64,000 bases of DNA from Entophlyctis helioformis. Lineage: Eukaryota > Chytridiomycota > Chytridiomycetes > Chytridiales > Chytriomycetaceae. Positions 11,998-21,917 of the stretch are shown here, piece by piece (positions within the stretch are counted from its first letter, which is position 1; the number at the start of each line of letters is the position of its first letter). The DNA lies in NCBI GenBank assembly GCA_025526915.1, contig JAHLKH010000106.1:28216-92215 (forward strand). Direction: 5' to 3'. The position numbers were made by a program, and so were the translations under genes. The notes under the pieces were generated by a model. That model was not told where the DNA came from. It worked only from the letters and a program-made list of their open reading frames with translations, and ran no database searches.

Positions 11998-14712
11998 ATG
12001 TCGTTTGAGTTTGCCGACGACCTGATCGACTACAACGAGGAGGACGAGCTGGAGGCTCCCTATGGGGCTGCCGCCGCCGGTGCCAACGGTGCCAGCGGCG
12101 CCAACGGAGCCAGCGGCGCAGCGTCTGCGGGCGGCCTCGTGTCGGTGACGGGCGCAGGCGGTGCTGGTGCGGCGGCTGGTGCCGGGCCCGACGGCGGCGA
12201 CAAGGAGGCCAAGAAGGGCTCGTACGTCGGCGTGCATGCCACGGGCTTCCGCGACTTTCTGCTCAAGCCCGAGCTGCTGCGTGCCATTGGCGACTGCGGT
12301 TTCGAGCACCCGTCGGAAGGTGTGTGGTGCCTGTGTGTCTCTCTATGTCTGTGTCTATGTCTATGCTCTGTCTGTGTCTGCGTCTATGGCTCTGTCTGCG
12401 GCTCTGTTGTTGTGCTGTGTTGTTGTGCTGCCCATGTCCATGTCCATGCGGCTGGCTGGCTGGCTGGCTGGCTGGCTGTGCTGAGCGTGCGAGAGCGGCC
12501 CCCGCTGGGCAACCCTGGCGGGCTGTCTCACGCCGTCTCTCGCCGTCTCTCGCCGTCGCTGGCTGTCTCTCGCCGCCTCTCGCACAGCAACCGCCTGCCT
12601 GCCTGGCAACCGCCTGCTGCCTGCCCAGTGCTGTGCTGCGATCACCTTTTGCGCCGCTGCTGACACACGCACCCTTGTCTGTCTGCCAACGCCTGTCGAC
12701 GCCTGCCCACTTGACGACGCCTTCGCACTTGACGACGCCTGCCTCCGCCTGCAGTGCAGCAAGAGTGCATCCCGCAGGCCATCCTCGGCATGGACGTGCT
12801 CTGCCAGGCAAAGTCGGGCATGGGCAAGACCGCCGTCTTCGTGCTCGCCTCGCTGCAGCAGACCGACACGTCGGGCGCCGCCTCGGTCTCGTCGGACCCG
12901 TCCATCCTCGTCCTCTGCCACACCCGCGAGCTCGCCTTCCAGATCCGCAACGAGTACGCCCGCTTCTCAAAGTACCTGCCCGACGTCAAGACGGCCGTCC
13001 TCTACGGCGGCACCCCCATCCGCCAGAACGTCGACACGCTCAAGAACGACAAGCCGCAGATCATCGTCGGCACCCCCGGCCGCATCCTCGCCCTCGTCCG
13101 CGACAAGGTGCTCTCGCTCAAGAACATCAAGCACTTTGTGCTCGACGAGTGCGACAAGATGCTCGATGCCCTGGGTATGTCGTCTCTCTCCTGTTCATCT
13201 CCGCGTCTCCGTCAACATCCATCTTCCCATCCCTCCCGTCGGTGGCTGCCGCATTCGCTGTCGCTGTCGCAGAGACGCTGGGCTCCGACGCGTTGCAGGC
13301 GACCTGGGCGTGAGCGTGAGCGTGGGCTTGCGTAGACGTTGTCATGTGTGCGCTGGCTGCCCTTGCGCAGCCGTCACCACCGTCTGGTCTCGAGCGGAAA
13401 TGACGGCGCTCGTCTTGCCCATCGCCGCGTCAGTCAACGCGACTTTTCCAGCAGTCACGACTCTTTGGCAGTCGAGCAGTCGAGCAGGCGAGCAGGCGGG
13501 CAGCATGGCAGGCAGGCAGCGTCGGTTGCTTCTGGCTTTCCTGGATATCCGATGCACAACCTGGGTGATGACTCTACATGCTTAACCCAGCTCTTCGAAG
13601 GCCGGCACAATGTGCGTCACTGCACAGCTCGCTCTCTTGAGAAGGACGTCCAGCCTGACAGGTTGTGCATCATCCACCTGCGTATCCACACCGGCCACGC
13701 TCAGCCCACGCTGCTCAGACTGTGCGCCACGCCTACGCCCACATCCATGCGCAGTCATGCCGCCGCGTTTCAGCTCCACAGCCTCAGCCGCCCACTCCCC
13801 CCATAGCTCTCTCTTCTATTCATCTCCCTTTCCCCACTGTTTTCTCTGCGCAGCCCGTCTGCACCGAGCCAAGCCAACCAACGCTTTTCCTCTCTTCCTT
13901 CCTCCCCTCTGCGACCACAATGCTCGTCTCGGATCGCCTTGACTCGGATCCCGGCCCGCTCGGACAGACATGCGCAAGGACGTTCAGGACATTTTCCGTG
14001 CCACGCCTCACCACAAGCAGGTCATGATGTACAGTGCCACTCTCAGCAAGGAGATCCGCCTTGTCTGCAAGAAGTTTATGCAAAACGTGAGTCTTGCTCT
14101 GTTCTCTTTGGCCGTCTCGACTGTCCAAGGATGCTGACACTGGCCGACACGCCTTGCTATGCGCAGCCCCTCGAGATCTTTGTCGACGACCAGACCAAGC
14201 TGACTCTCCACGGTCTCCAGCAGTACTACGTCAAGCTGGACGAGGCTGCCAAGACCCGCAAGCTGCACGATCTCCTTGACGAGCTCGACTTTAACCAGGT
14301 CTGCATCTTTGTGCGCTCGGTCCAGCGCGCCATTGCCCTCGAGCAGCTGCTTTCCAGCAGCAACTTCCCGTCCATCTGCATCCACTCGAGCTTGCCGCAA
14401 GAAGAGCGCATCGCCCGCTACAAGTCGTTCAAGAGCTTCGAGAAGCGCATCATGGTGGCCACGGACATTTTTGGCCGTGGCATTGACGTTGAGCGCGTCA
14501 ACATTGTCATCAACTACGACATGTCCGACTCGCCCGACGCATACCTTCACCGTGTCGGCCGTGCCGGACGATTCGGCACCAAGGGTCTGGCTATCACATT
14601 CATCTCCTCGGAGGCTGACCAGGAGGTGCTCAAGCTCGTCCAGGGACGCTTCGAGGTCAAGTTTGCAGAACTGCCCGAGACCATTGATCCCTCCACCTAC
14701 CGTGCCTCGTGA
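11998..14712 (+). CDS. SUB2: SUB2/UAP56 DECD-box RNA helicase
   Basis: CDS join(11998..12319, 12755..13174, 13968..14086, 14167..14712), 468 aa, all GT-AG introns. The product is the DExD/H-box ATPase of spliceosome assembly and TREX-dependent mRNA export. Motifs in order: [19 protein letters not shown] (Q-motif region, restored across intron 1), AKSGMGKT (motif I), GTPGR, DECD (motif II, the diagnostic SUB2 variant of DEAD), SATLSKEIR (motif III), [10 protein letters not shown] and [10 protein letters not shown] (motif VI). The protein is slightly longer than usual because of a Gly/Ala-rich N-terminal insert. Introns 1 (435 nt) and 2 (793 nt) are far longer than others in the window, and intron 2 contains a candidate C/D snoRNA. 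The ATG follows a CA-rich leader. Confidence 0.95.
13551..13671 (+). ncRNA. Candidate box C/D snoRNA inside SUB2 intron 2
   Basis: A perfect 13-bp inverted repeat (GATGCACAACCTG at 13551-13563 and its complement at 13659-13671) brackets a canonical C box GTGATGA (13565-13571) and a D box CTGA (13655-13658). This terminal-stem, C-box, D-box, terminal-stem order defines an intronic C/D snoRNA processed from the lariat. The enclosed 83 nt can form a small internal hairpin (TGTGC/GCACA). The sequence just 5' of the D box (GAAGGACGTCCAGC) is the possible guide; I cannot name its target. Sequence signals are direct; function is inferred. Confidence 0.75.
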
Positions 14713-14902
14713 TCTGCACGAGACGGCTCGCTTCTAGCCTTGCTAGCATCCTTTGCCCCCCTCCTTCTGCGTACCTTCAATGAACCTTGGCACGGACTAA
14801 GCATGCTTGCTTCGCATCCAAAATGGCTTGTTGTCGCCATTCTTTGTCTGTTGTTCATTTTGATAACGTAATGTATATATTAAAACTGCAAGTTTTTCGG
14901 TC
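14713..14902 (+). other. SUB2 3' region
   Basis: AT-richer 190-bp segment after the SUB2 stop, with TATATATTAAAA near 14873-14885 that could serve as a polyadenylation efficiency element. It ends at the LTR target duplication GGTC (14899-14902). Confidence 0.4.
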
Positions 14903-15217
14903 TGTTACGGGCTCAGCCGCCTAGCTCGGTGGATCGCCTCCAGGGGGATGCGCCTCTCGATGTCTCAGGATTGGACATGAGACTCGGCCATTCGGCCGAG
15001 GGGCGCAACCCACAGTTGGGGCGCGCCTAGACGCCACAAGTTGTTTCGGGCTGTTGCCTCATGTCGAGTGTGTTAGGCCGCGTACTTAAAGCGTGCCTTG
15101 CCCTGCGTGCAGTCGGCTCTAAGCGTATCTGACCGACTGCACAGGTTCGGCCTTGAATGCTACCACGTGTGTGTAATGAAGCGTATCTGACCGACTGCAC
15201 AGACTTGGCCCGCTACA
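14903..15217 (+). mobile_element. Solo LTR copy 1, upstream of tRNA-Leu(AAG)
   Basis: A 315-bp element starts TGTTACGGGC and ends GCCCGCTACA, so it has LTR-type TG...CA termini. It is flanked by a 4-bp direct repeat, GGTC at 14899-14902 and 15218-15221. The reverse complement of nearly the same 315 bp sits at 41575-41889. It contains a duplicated motif GCGTATCTGACCGACTGCACAG. No internal coding region is attached. It ends 13 bp upstream of the tRNA gene. Solo LTRs arise by recombination between the two LTRs of a full element; the parent element is not in this window. Confidence 0.85.
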
Positions 15218-15230
15218 GGTCATGTGATGA

Positions 15231-15312
15231 GGGCGGATGGCCGAGCGGTCCAAGGCGCCACGTTAAGGCCGTGGTCTCTCCGGAGGCGTGGGTTCGAATC
15301 CCACTTCGCTCA
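15231..15312 (+). tRNA. tRNA-Leu (anticodon AAG), copy 1
   Basis: The 82-nt sequence folds as a type II tRNA: acceptor GGGCGGA pairing with TTCGCTC (with G-U pairs), D stem GCC/GGC, anticodon stem CCACG/CGTGG enclosing loop TTAAGGC with anticodon AAG, a long variable arm (TCTCTCCGGAGGC), and T arm GTGGG-TTCGAAT-CCCAC with discriminator A. There is no intron. A T5 run at 15317-15321 is a Pol III terminator. An identical gene is at 41904. Confidence 0.95.
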
Positions 15313-15374
15313 CTCACTTTTTGCACGCCGAGACTCATTGCTAGGCGGGTGCGAGCACTTTTTTGGATCAGGCG

Positions 15375-15690
15375 GCGGCGTCTCTATCCCGCCACGCACG
15401 AACGAGTTCCTCAAGGCGCTCTACACGTCATCCACTGCATGTGCACGATCAGGCAATGAGGCTCGCTGAGCCGTTCAACGTCAGGCGAGGCGTCCGCCAA
15501 GGCTGCCCGCTGTCTGGCCTTTTGTTCAACCTGTTCCTCAACGACATACTCGATGGCATCCCTGAGATCAGCCATCCCTGCTGTGGCTGACGGTCATGGC
15601 ATCCGTGGACTGATCATTGCAGACGATGTGGCCTTTCTCGCAGGGTCGCATGCAGCATTGGCAGACGCGGTGAAAGTCGTGGCGGCAATC
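15375..15690 (+). mobile_element. LINE reverse-transcriptase fragment (truncated)
   Basis: The translated segment contains FNVRRGVRQGCPLSGLLFN and, after a frame change, IADDVAFL, which are the RT palm region and the catalytic (F/Y)xDD-type box of a non-LTR retrotransposon. It closely matches the minus-strand copy at 52.4-52.7 kb. It is truncated at both ends and frame-broken, so inactive. It begins where the sequence shared with the second tRNA locus ends. Confidence 0.8.
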
Positions 15691-15728
15691 ACGTCTTCAT
15701 TCCAACACGAGTCTTGGCTGTCCACTCG

Positions 15729-17450
15729 TCACCTGCTTGACGCTTGCAGTTTCTTGATGGTCGACTTGAGCCGCTTGATGGTAGTGGTCTTGATGTCATC
15801 TCCTTGGTTAGCTTCCACAAGCAGTGCCTGTGCCTGGTCCAGCGTAAGACTGCCAAGGAGGACATTGGCGATTTCGGCAGTCCCGGCCAAGTCGAGTGCT
15901 CTGAGCCCAACCGCGTATCCGCATTCCAGCAAGTACGGCAGCTCCTCGGCGTTGCCCAATCTAACCACAGATTCCATGGCGCGGCTTGATGCGCGGCAGC
16001 CTTTGGAGTGCATGTACGTGGCGACGTCAAAGTGTCCATGGATGATGGCCTCGTCCAGCGCGTCTGACGTGTACTCTAAACCGCGGGTCTCGTGAAGCCA
16101 CTTGATGACATGAAGACGACCGTATGTAGCCGCGTCACTTATCGCTGCAGCTGTGCATCCTTCCGTCCTGTTCTCATGGAGCCACTTGATGGCAGGAAAA
16201 TGGCCGTGCTCAGCCGCCCTATCCATGGCACGAGTCGTGCATCCTTCCGTCCTGTTGGCATGCAGCCACTGGACGACATGTAGATGGCCTTCGCCAGCCG
16301 CGAAATCCATCGCATAAGTCGTGCATCCTTCCGTCCTGTTTGCGTGGAGCCACTTGATGACATCCAGGTGGCCGTAGGCAGCCGCGTTGTCCATTGCGTC
16401 TTCCGTGCATCCTTCCGGTCTGTTTGCGTGGAGCCACTGGACGACATGCAGATGACCAAACATGGCCGCCCAGTCCATCGCATTGGTCGTGCATCCTTCC
16501 GTCCTGTTGGCGTGCAGCCACTGGACGACATGCAGATGTCCGTTGCGAGCCGCGAAATCCATGGCTCGAGTCGTGCATGCCGCACCTAGATCAAACAAGT
16601 ACTGCAGTACGTCGAGATGCCCACGGCGCGCTACTAGATCAACGATCTCATGCCAGTACTCGCTTGCCGCATCATACTCGGCCAGCCAGTCCTGGAGAGT
16701 GCAGTACATGACGTCAAGATGCTTGAGCAGATCGAGGAACCCATAGAAGATTGCCAGGCGAGCGAGTGCGATCGGATACGTAAAGTCGAGCAGATCAAAC
16801 CAGCCGTGCCGCATGGGAATGAGAAGCAGGCGGTGGGTGCTCCAGTCGTCGTTGTTGAACGAGTAGTCGTAGTCGTTCTTGTATGCGTCTGAGCCTGCAT
16901 ATCTTCCCTCGGTGTAGTCAGGAAAGCGCTTGCAGAGACGATCGTACATGGAGCGAGAGTGTGCGAGGAGCAGTCCGTTGTCGGCCTCCAGCCAAACGAA
17001 AGGCAGCAGATCCAGATCGCCCTGCCAGTCCATCTTGAACGCATCGATCCACAGCTCCATCTTGGTCTCATCGTCGAGTTTGGCTGTGTCGCCGAGCAGT
17101 CCGCACAGGAAGCGAGTGAGCCGGCCGGCTGCCTTGAGGATCATGGCATGGATCTCGGCGGGCTTGCCGTCCCAGTGGCTGCGTCCGAACGCAAGGTCGC
17201 CGGTGGCTGGCGGCACCACATAGCGAGGCACACCTGGCTCGACGGCTTGTTTGCCACTCGCACCAACGACCTGCTCGACCACAGCCAGCACAATGTCCGT
17301 GCGACCAAGGGCAACCAGCAGCTCGGCTGTGCTCTGCAGCTGGCTCTGCAGACTGCGCACTTGGTCGTCGCTGGCTGCTGCTGCTGCTGCACTGACTGTC
17401 TTTCGTCGCCTCAACTGCATCGTCGCAGCTGCTTGTGGATGTCCTGACAA
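15729..17450 (-). CDS. Ankyrin-like repeat protein with 28-residue GHL..WLH units
   Basis: An intronless 573-codon frame. The N-terminal half is unique, with a possible short coiled region. The C-terminal half (DNA about 15.9-16.7 kb) has about eight repeats of the pattern GHLxVVxWLHxNRTEGCTxxAMDxAA, spaced 28 residues apart. This is shorter than the 33-residue ankyrin consensus but has the same helix-turn-helix character. Such repeats usually bind other proteins. The start could be the Met at 17450 or the Met ten codons later; the later one avoids overlap with the LINE scrap. The gene lies between two LINE fragments and beside a truncated ABC transporter, so it may have arrived in a rearrangement. 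Family resemblance is by pattern; the partner is unknown. Confidence 0.7.
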   Translation of the reverse strand: MSGHPQAAATMQLRRRKTVSAAAAAASDDQVRSLQSQLQSTAELLVALGRTDIVLAVVEQVVGASGKQAVEPGVPRYVVPPATGDLAFGRSHWDGKPAEIHAMILKAAGRLTRFLCGLLGDTAKLDDETKMELWIDAFKMDWQGDLDLLPFVWLEADNGLLLAHSRSMYDRLCKRFPDYTEGRYAGSDAYKNDYDYSFNNDDWSTHRLLLIPMRHGWFDLLDFTYPIALARLAIFYGFLDLLKHLDVMYCTLQDWLAEYDAASEYWHEIVDLVARRGHLDVLQYLFDLGAACTTRAMDFAARNGHLHVVQWLHANRTEGCTTNAMDWAAMFGHLHVVQWLHANRPEGCTEDAMDNAAAYGHLDVIKWLHANRTEGCTTYAMDFAAGEGHLHVVQWLHANRTEGCTTRAMDRAAEHGHFPAIKWLHENRTEGCTAAAISDAATYGRLHVIKWLHETRGLEYTSDALDEAIIHGHFDVATYMHSKGCRASSRAMESVVRLGNAEELPYLLECGYAVGLRALDLAGTAEIANVLLGSLTLDQAQALLVEANQGDDIKTTTIKRLKSTIKKLQASSR

Positions 17451-17493
17451 ACTCCGCTCGACGCGACCGCGTCCATCTGGTCTGCTCGCTCTC

Positions 17494-17546
17494 TGTGCCG
17501 TTCAGCGTCAGGCGAGGCATCTGCCAAGGCAGTTCGCGTGCGTGGC
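17494..17546 (+). mobile_element. Short LINE RT scrap at a rearrangement junction
   Basis: About 40 bp (GCCGTTCAGCGTCAGGCGAG and onward) match the RT fragment at 15467-15520 with few differences. The match ends abruptly where ABC transporter coding sequence begins. Confidence 0.65.
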
Positions 17547-18604
17547 TGTCGCTTCGTCTGCAGCTCCTCGTATCTACCGTCGTCCTCGTTGTCATCGCAC
17601 TCAGTGCCACCAAGAACATCACTGGCTCGGCTGTAGGTCTTGCCATCTTCGGTGCCATCAGTGCCAGCAATGCCATTGTGAGCACATTGGGCAATGTCGC
17701 CGATGCTGAGGCTGCCTTCAACGCCGTCGAGCGTCTCAACTACTACGCCAACAAGCTGCCGTCCGAGGCTGCCCGCCTGCTGCCCAACGACCCTGCGACC
17801 AAGGACGAGTGGCCGACTGCCGGTGCTCTTGCCATCCGCGACCTGCAGATCTGCTACGACTCGCGTCCCGACCACGCTGTCATCAAGAACCTGTCGCTCG
17901 ACATCCGTCCAGGCGAAAAGGTCGGCATTGTCGGCCGCACCGGCTCGGGCAAGAGCACGCTCATGACGGCCCTGTTCCGCATCATGGAGGCATCCAAGGG
18001 ATCCATCACCATCGACGGCCGAGACATTGCGACGCTCGGTCTCAAGACGCTGCGCTCTCGCCTGCAGATCATCCCGCAGGAGCCCGTGCTGTTCAAGGGA
18101 ACCGTGCGGTCCAACCTCGACATGCTGCAGACGGGATACACCGACGACCAGCTGTGGGAGTCGCTGTCGCTCGTGGGTCTCAAGGACTACGTGGCTGCGC
18201 AGACGGACAAGCTGGATGCGGCGATCGAGGAGAACGGATCCAACCTGTCGATGGGTCAGCGCCAGCTGCTGTGTCTTGCCAAGGCCATTCTCGCGCGTCC
18301 CAAGGTGCTCATCATGGACGAGGCGACGGCGTCGGTGGATGCCGAGGCCGACAAGCGCATCCAAGAGTCGATCCGGTCGCAGTTTGCAGACACGACGGTG
18401 CTGAGCATTGCGCACCGTCTCAACACGATTGCGGCGTTTGACCGCGTGCTTGTGCTTGACCAGGGCGAGATTGCCGAGTTTGCTGCGCCGCATGTGCTGC
18501 TCGGCCGGGCTGGCTCTGTGTTTGGCGAGCTTGTGGATGCGACTGGTGCTGCCAACGCTGCCGTCATTCGCGAGATTGCGTCTGGCCACTTCAACAACGC
18601 CTAA
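17547..18604 (+). pseudogene. 5'-truncated ABCC (MRP-type) transporter: last membrane helices and second nucleotide-binding domain
   Basis: The frame reads RAWLSLRLQLLVSTVVLVVI, the end of transmembrane domain 2 of ABCC transporters, then a complete NBD2: Walker A GRTGSGKST, Q-loop PQEPVLF, signature LSMGQRQL, Walker B VLIMDEATASVD and the H-loop SIAHRLNT. The stop is at 18602-18604. Full ABCC proteins have about 1,500 residues with two membrane domains and two NBDs; here about 350 remain. Directly upstream is LINE-like sequence and then a gene on the other strand, so the 5' three quarters is missing. The NBD itself looks intact, suggesting recent truncation or an assembly break. It should not make a functional transporter alone. 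Confidence 0.85.
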
Positions 18605-18695
18605 TCCATTGTGCTACTGTGTACAACCAATGAACGCGTAGGATCTGTAGACCTATGGGCCGCTGATGACTTCATTTATGCGTTGAAAGGCCGAC

Positions 18696-20102
18696 TTACA
18701 TGGCCTTGAAGGAGCCAAACTTGCGCGCAATGACGAGCGCCATGATGAGCCGGTAGTTGCGCACGTAAAACTCTTGCGGGGTCGCCTTCATGCCAAACTC
18801 GCAGACCATCCTGGAAGAAATGCGCGCGTCAGTCGTTGCATGTGTGCAATCCAACCACCACATCCTCCAGCAGCAACGGCAAGGGTAACGCACGTGGTCT
18901 TGATTTTGTCGCGAGCGAGATAGTACACGGGTGCAAACACAACGCAGCAGCAGGTGATCACGCACAGAGCCTGCATCCACGGGTTGCGTGCCATGCGCGA
19001 CACGTCGTGGCTTGCATATGCCGACACCTTGCTTCCTGGATACTGAGTGCTAACAGTGATGGTAGCGCGGTAGCCAGCAGCACGCACACAGGACTTGATG
19101 GCCTTTTTGAGATTGTAGACATCCCACGCGATCACCTTTTCAAGGTTGATCCTGCGGCAAGGCGACACCGAGCAACAAGTAGCAGATCAGCACGCCTGGT
19201 TGTGTACGCCCCTCATCTGCAACATCAATGACGCGACTGGGATGCAGACACTCACTCTTTGAGCTTGTTAGTTGACAGCGCATACGTTTCGAGCGCCTCA
19301 CGGATCGTCATGGGCTTGTCGCCAGCACCCGACGGCACGCAGACGATGCGCGTCCACGTATCTTGGACGTACTCGGTCACGTCCAGCTCAAACCGAAAGT
19401 CGGTCACAGTCCTGGTCTCGGTGCGTGTGCCATTGCTCGAGTGGACAGTGCGCCGCTCAACATGCGTGCCGGTGACCTTGATGAAAAACAACGGCTTGGA
19501 CGCATACGTCACAAAGTACTTCCACAGCTCATCGACCTTTCCGTGCAATGTCTGTCAGTCTGGCGATTACCTGCCCACTTGCTTTTGCCACACCCCACAT
19601 CCCACACTCTACACCCTACACTCACATCATCGTCAAGGACCATATCCCACGACTCGACATTGTTGTGCATGGCCGAGCGCTGCACTTTGACGGTTGAAGG
19701 GCCGCTGATGGGCACAACCTGGTGACGGTACAGGATCGTGTTTTCGGGGAGAGTACCAAAGTAGGTGCCGGCGACATGGGTCTCGTTGGCAGCATCGTCG
19801 GTCTCGGGATCCGCCCTGTCTGCGGAACCACCAGCATCGTGCACTGCTGCTTCGTACGAAGGCGGCGACGCCACCGACGCATCGACTGGGCTGTGGCTGT
19901 GCACCGCCTGCTGCTGTGGCTGCTGAGGCTGCAGCATCTGCTGCTGAGCAGCAAGTTGCTGCTGCACAAAGGCGAGCTGGGCAAGGGACTCGGGAGAGTA
20001 TGCTGGCTTGGGTGCCTCGACCTGCACACCCTGCTGCTCCTGCTTTTTCTGCTGATCCATCGTCGTTTGGCGTTGGACAAAGCACAGCTTGCATTGCCAC
20101 AT
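18696..20102 (-). CDS. Uncharacterised protein with one transmembrane segment
   Basis: Four exons on the minus strand, complement(join(18696..18810, 18894..19151, 19256..19551, 19626..20102)), 381 aa; phases match and all introns are GT-AG. The N-terminal exon is Gln-rich with a PPSYEAA motif (a PPxY-like signal). The middle exons form a compact globular region (EYVQDTWTRIVCVPSG; WDVYNLKKAIKSCVRAAGY). One hydrophobic helix follows (ALCVITCCCVVFAPVYYLA), then a short conserved-looking basic tail. A Met 14 codons downstream (20060) is an alternative start. The clean multi-exon structure makes it a convincing gene, but I do not recognise the family. A membrane adaptor is possible given the PPSY motif; that is speculation. 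Confidence 0.75.
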
Positions 20103-20274
20103 GATCTCATAATTCGTAACAATTGCGATCCAAATGTTTCTCGAGCTGTACCAGAATTGTCAATAACCAACAGCACAGGCTAAAGTTTTCTCTGCCCAGC
20201 GATCTGCATCATGTCTTACATGTCTGTCTGCCTGTGCACCGATTGCATCTCACATTGCATCGCCGCCGCTGCAG

Positions 20275-20633
20275 TCGTCGATACGACGTTTGCCTTGCTG
20301 TCGGCCCTCATCTTTGTCACTCTTCCATGGGAGAGCACCGTCGATGCCTGTGCCCGCCGCAACGGCAGATGGGAGAGACAGGACCGCCGCGACTGCGAGG
20401 AGGCTCGCGCGACTGCGTTCAACTTCTTGCTCTTCTTCTCCATCTTCCGCTTCGCCGTGCAGTGCGTGTGCGTCTACTATGTCGACCAGTACGCCAGAAA
20501 GATTCACGCTCAGCTTGCCCTTGATGACGCCGAGATGGGGACTGCTCCTTCAGATGACCTTGCCAAGTCTGCTGCTCCTGCCTCACTTGATGCCCCTGCC
20601 GCTCCTCAGCCAACCACCACCACAGCTCCTTGA
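20275..20633 (+). pseudogene. Last-exon remnant of the duplicated four-TM protein gene
   Basis: This matches exon 3 of the intact gene at 51180-51979. The duplication boundary (about 20226) lies inside the homologous intron 2, so exons 1 and 2 with the first two membrane segments are absent. The acceptor (CTGCAG) is still present. An ATG at 20211 reads through the former intron into the exon and gives a 140-residue frame with two hydrophobic segments; whether it is used is unknown. Confidence 0.8.
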
Positions 20634-21515
20634 TGCAGCAATGAAGCACACTGGCACTGCAGAAGCCGTGATGGCTTGCCTCGCATTCTTCTGAAAGGCG
20701 ATCGACATGGATTGACTATCAACGCTCGCATTGCCAAGGCGTCTGCAGACTCTGGCCTCTTCCTGTCCATCCTGCCACTCATGAATCTGCTGTTTGCCAT
20801 TCTTGGCCGATCCACGACTGGATGGAATGACGTCCCCTTGCACCTGCTGGGCAGAGCCAAGACTGCCGATGCTAGTGGCAACCCAGTCGCAGCAGCAGAA
20901 GCCCGTCCACTTTGTCACAATCTCTCGGGCGGCCTGCTCTCCTCTCGGTCTTGCAAGGCGTCGTTTGACAAGGATCTGCTGTGGCAATATTGAGGACGAT
21001 ATCGAGGACAGCGCTGCACCGGTTGCAATGCCGCATTCGCAGCCACCATTGCACGGCCGAGACGCTAAGCTTGGAGATGGCACCGAGTCTGCAGCTGCCC
21101 GTCTTGGTTGTGGCAACGGTGTCAAGGAGGAGCTGGCCACAGTGGCTTGCAAGATGTGTCCTGGCTGTGAGCGAGCGCGACTCTCGGCATCTGCCAAGCC
21201 ACACTGCGTGCTGCCTGCCTGCCTGCGGGTCGAGCCAGCATGCCAGCCAGTCTCTGGTCTGCCGACCTGCTGACCTGCCCACCTGCACGACTGGCAGCTG
21301 CGTATCAGCTCGACACGGCATGCGAGCCTGGTCGGCTGACTGCTGTCCCTGCGATGGTCCCTGTGCTGCACGTGCCCAAGAGGTGGCGTCCTGGCGTCAT
21401 TGTCGCATCGGACGTGCACTCGCACTCCCACGCATGCCGGACATGTGATGCCAAGAAGCTTCACACTGCGCCAGCATAAAGTACGGGGCCGAGGGACTGC
21501 GGCGAGCTGCCCAGC
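20634..21515. other. Gene-poor spacer inside duplication arm A
   Basis: An 880-bp stretch between the four-TM remnant and the ceramidase. Several overlapping frames are open on both strands, but no frame is better conserved than the others between arms A and B and none has recognisable domains. The sequence shared with arm B (50.25-51.18 kb) differs mainly by substitutions and small indels. I see no confident gene. Confidence 0.5.
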
Positions 21516-21882
21516 ATGTTCAACCTCCAACGCACTCTGTCATCTCCAAACCACTCGCATTTCTGGGGGCCGCCGTCGTCGTCGGTCAACTGGTGCGAGA
21601 CCGACTACAATGTGCGTTGTGCTGGTTGTGGATGCTGTGCACTGTCTGTCTTGAATGCCTGTGTTGGCGAGTGATCGAGTGATCGCCTGGGCTGCAAGCA
21701 ACTGACGGTCGGCGGGTCTGCAGGTAACGTCGTATGTGGCCGAGTACTTTAATACCGTGTCGTCGCTTGCCATGGCTGCTGTGGGTCTGCTCGGCGTGCT
21801 GCTGCATCCATGGGCCGAGCGTCGCTTCCACGTCGCCTTTCTCACAACCGTTGCTGGTGAGTGCACTGCTGCGACTTGCGTC

Positions 21883-21917
<35 letters not shown>

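Noticed and set aside
13175..13967. SUB2 intron 2 as coding sequence of a separate gene
   Set aside because: Short frames only; splice sites join the helicase exactly at the conserved LDMRKDVQ junction.
15900..16720. CRISPR-like array of 84-bp repeats
   Set aside because: The repeats are in-frame coding units of a protein in a eukaryote; no spacer structure.
20583..21530. 315-residue minus-strand frame inside arm A, partly conserved in arm B
   Set aside because: Frames are broken differently in arm B, there are no domain signals, and the composition is Arg/Ser/Cys-rich as in random GC-rich frames.
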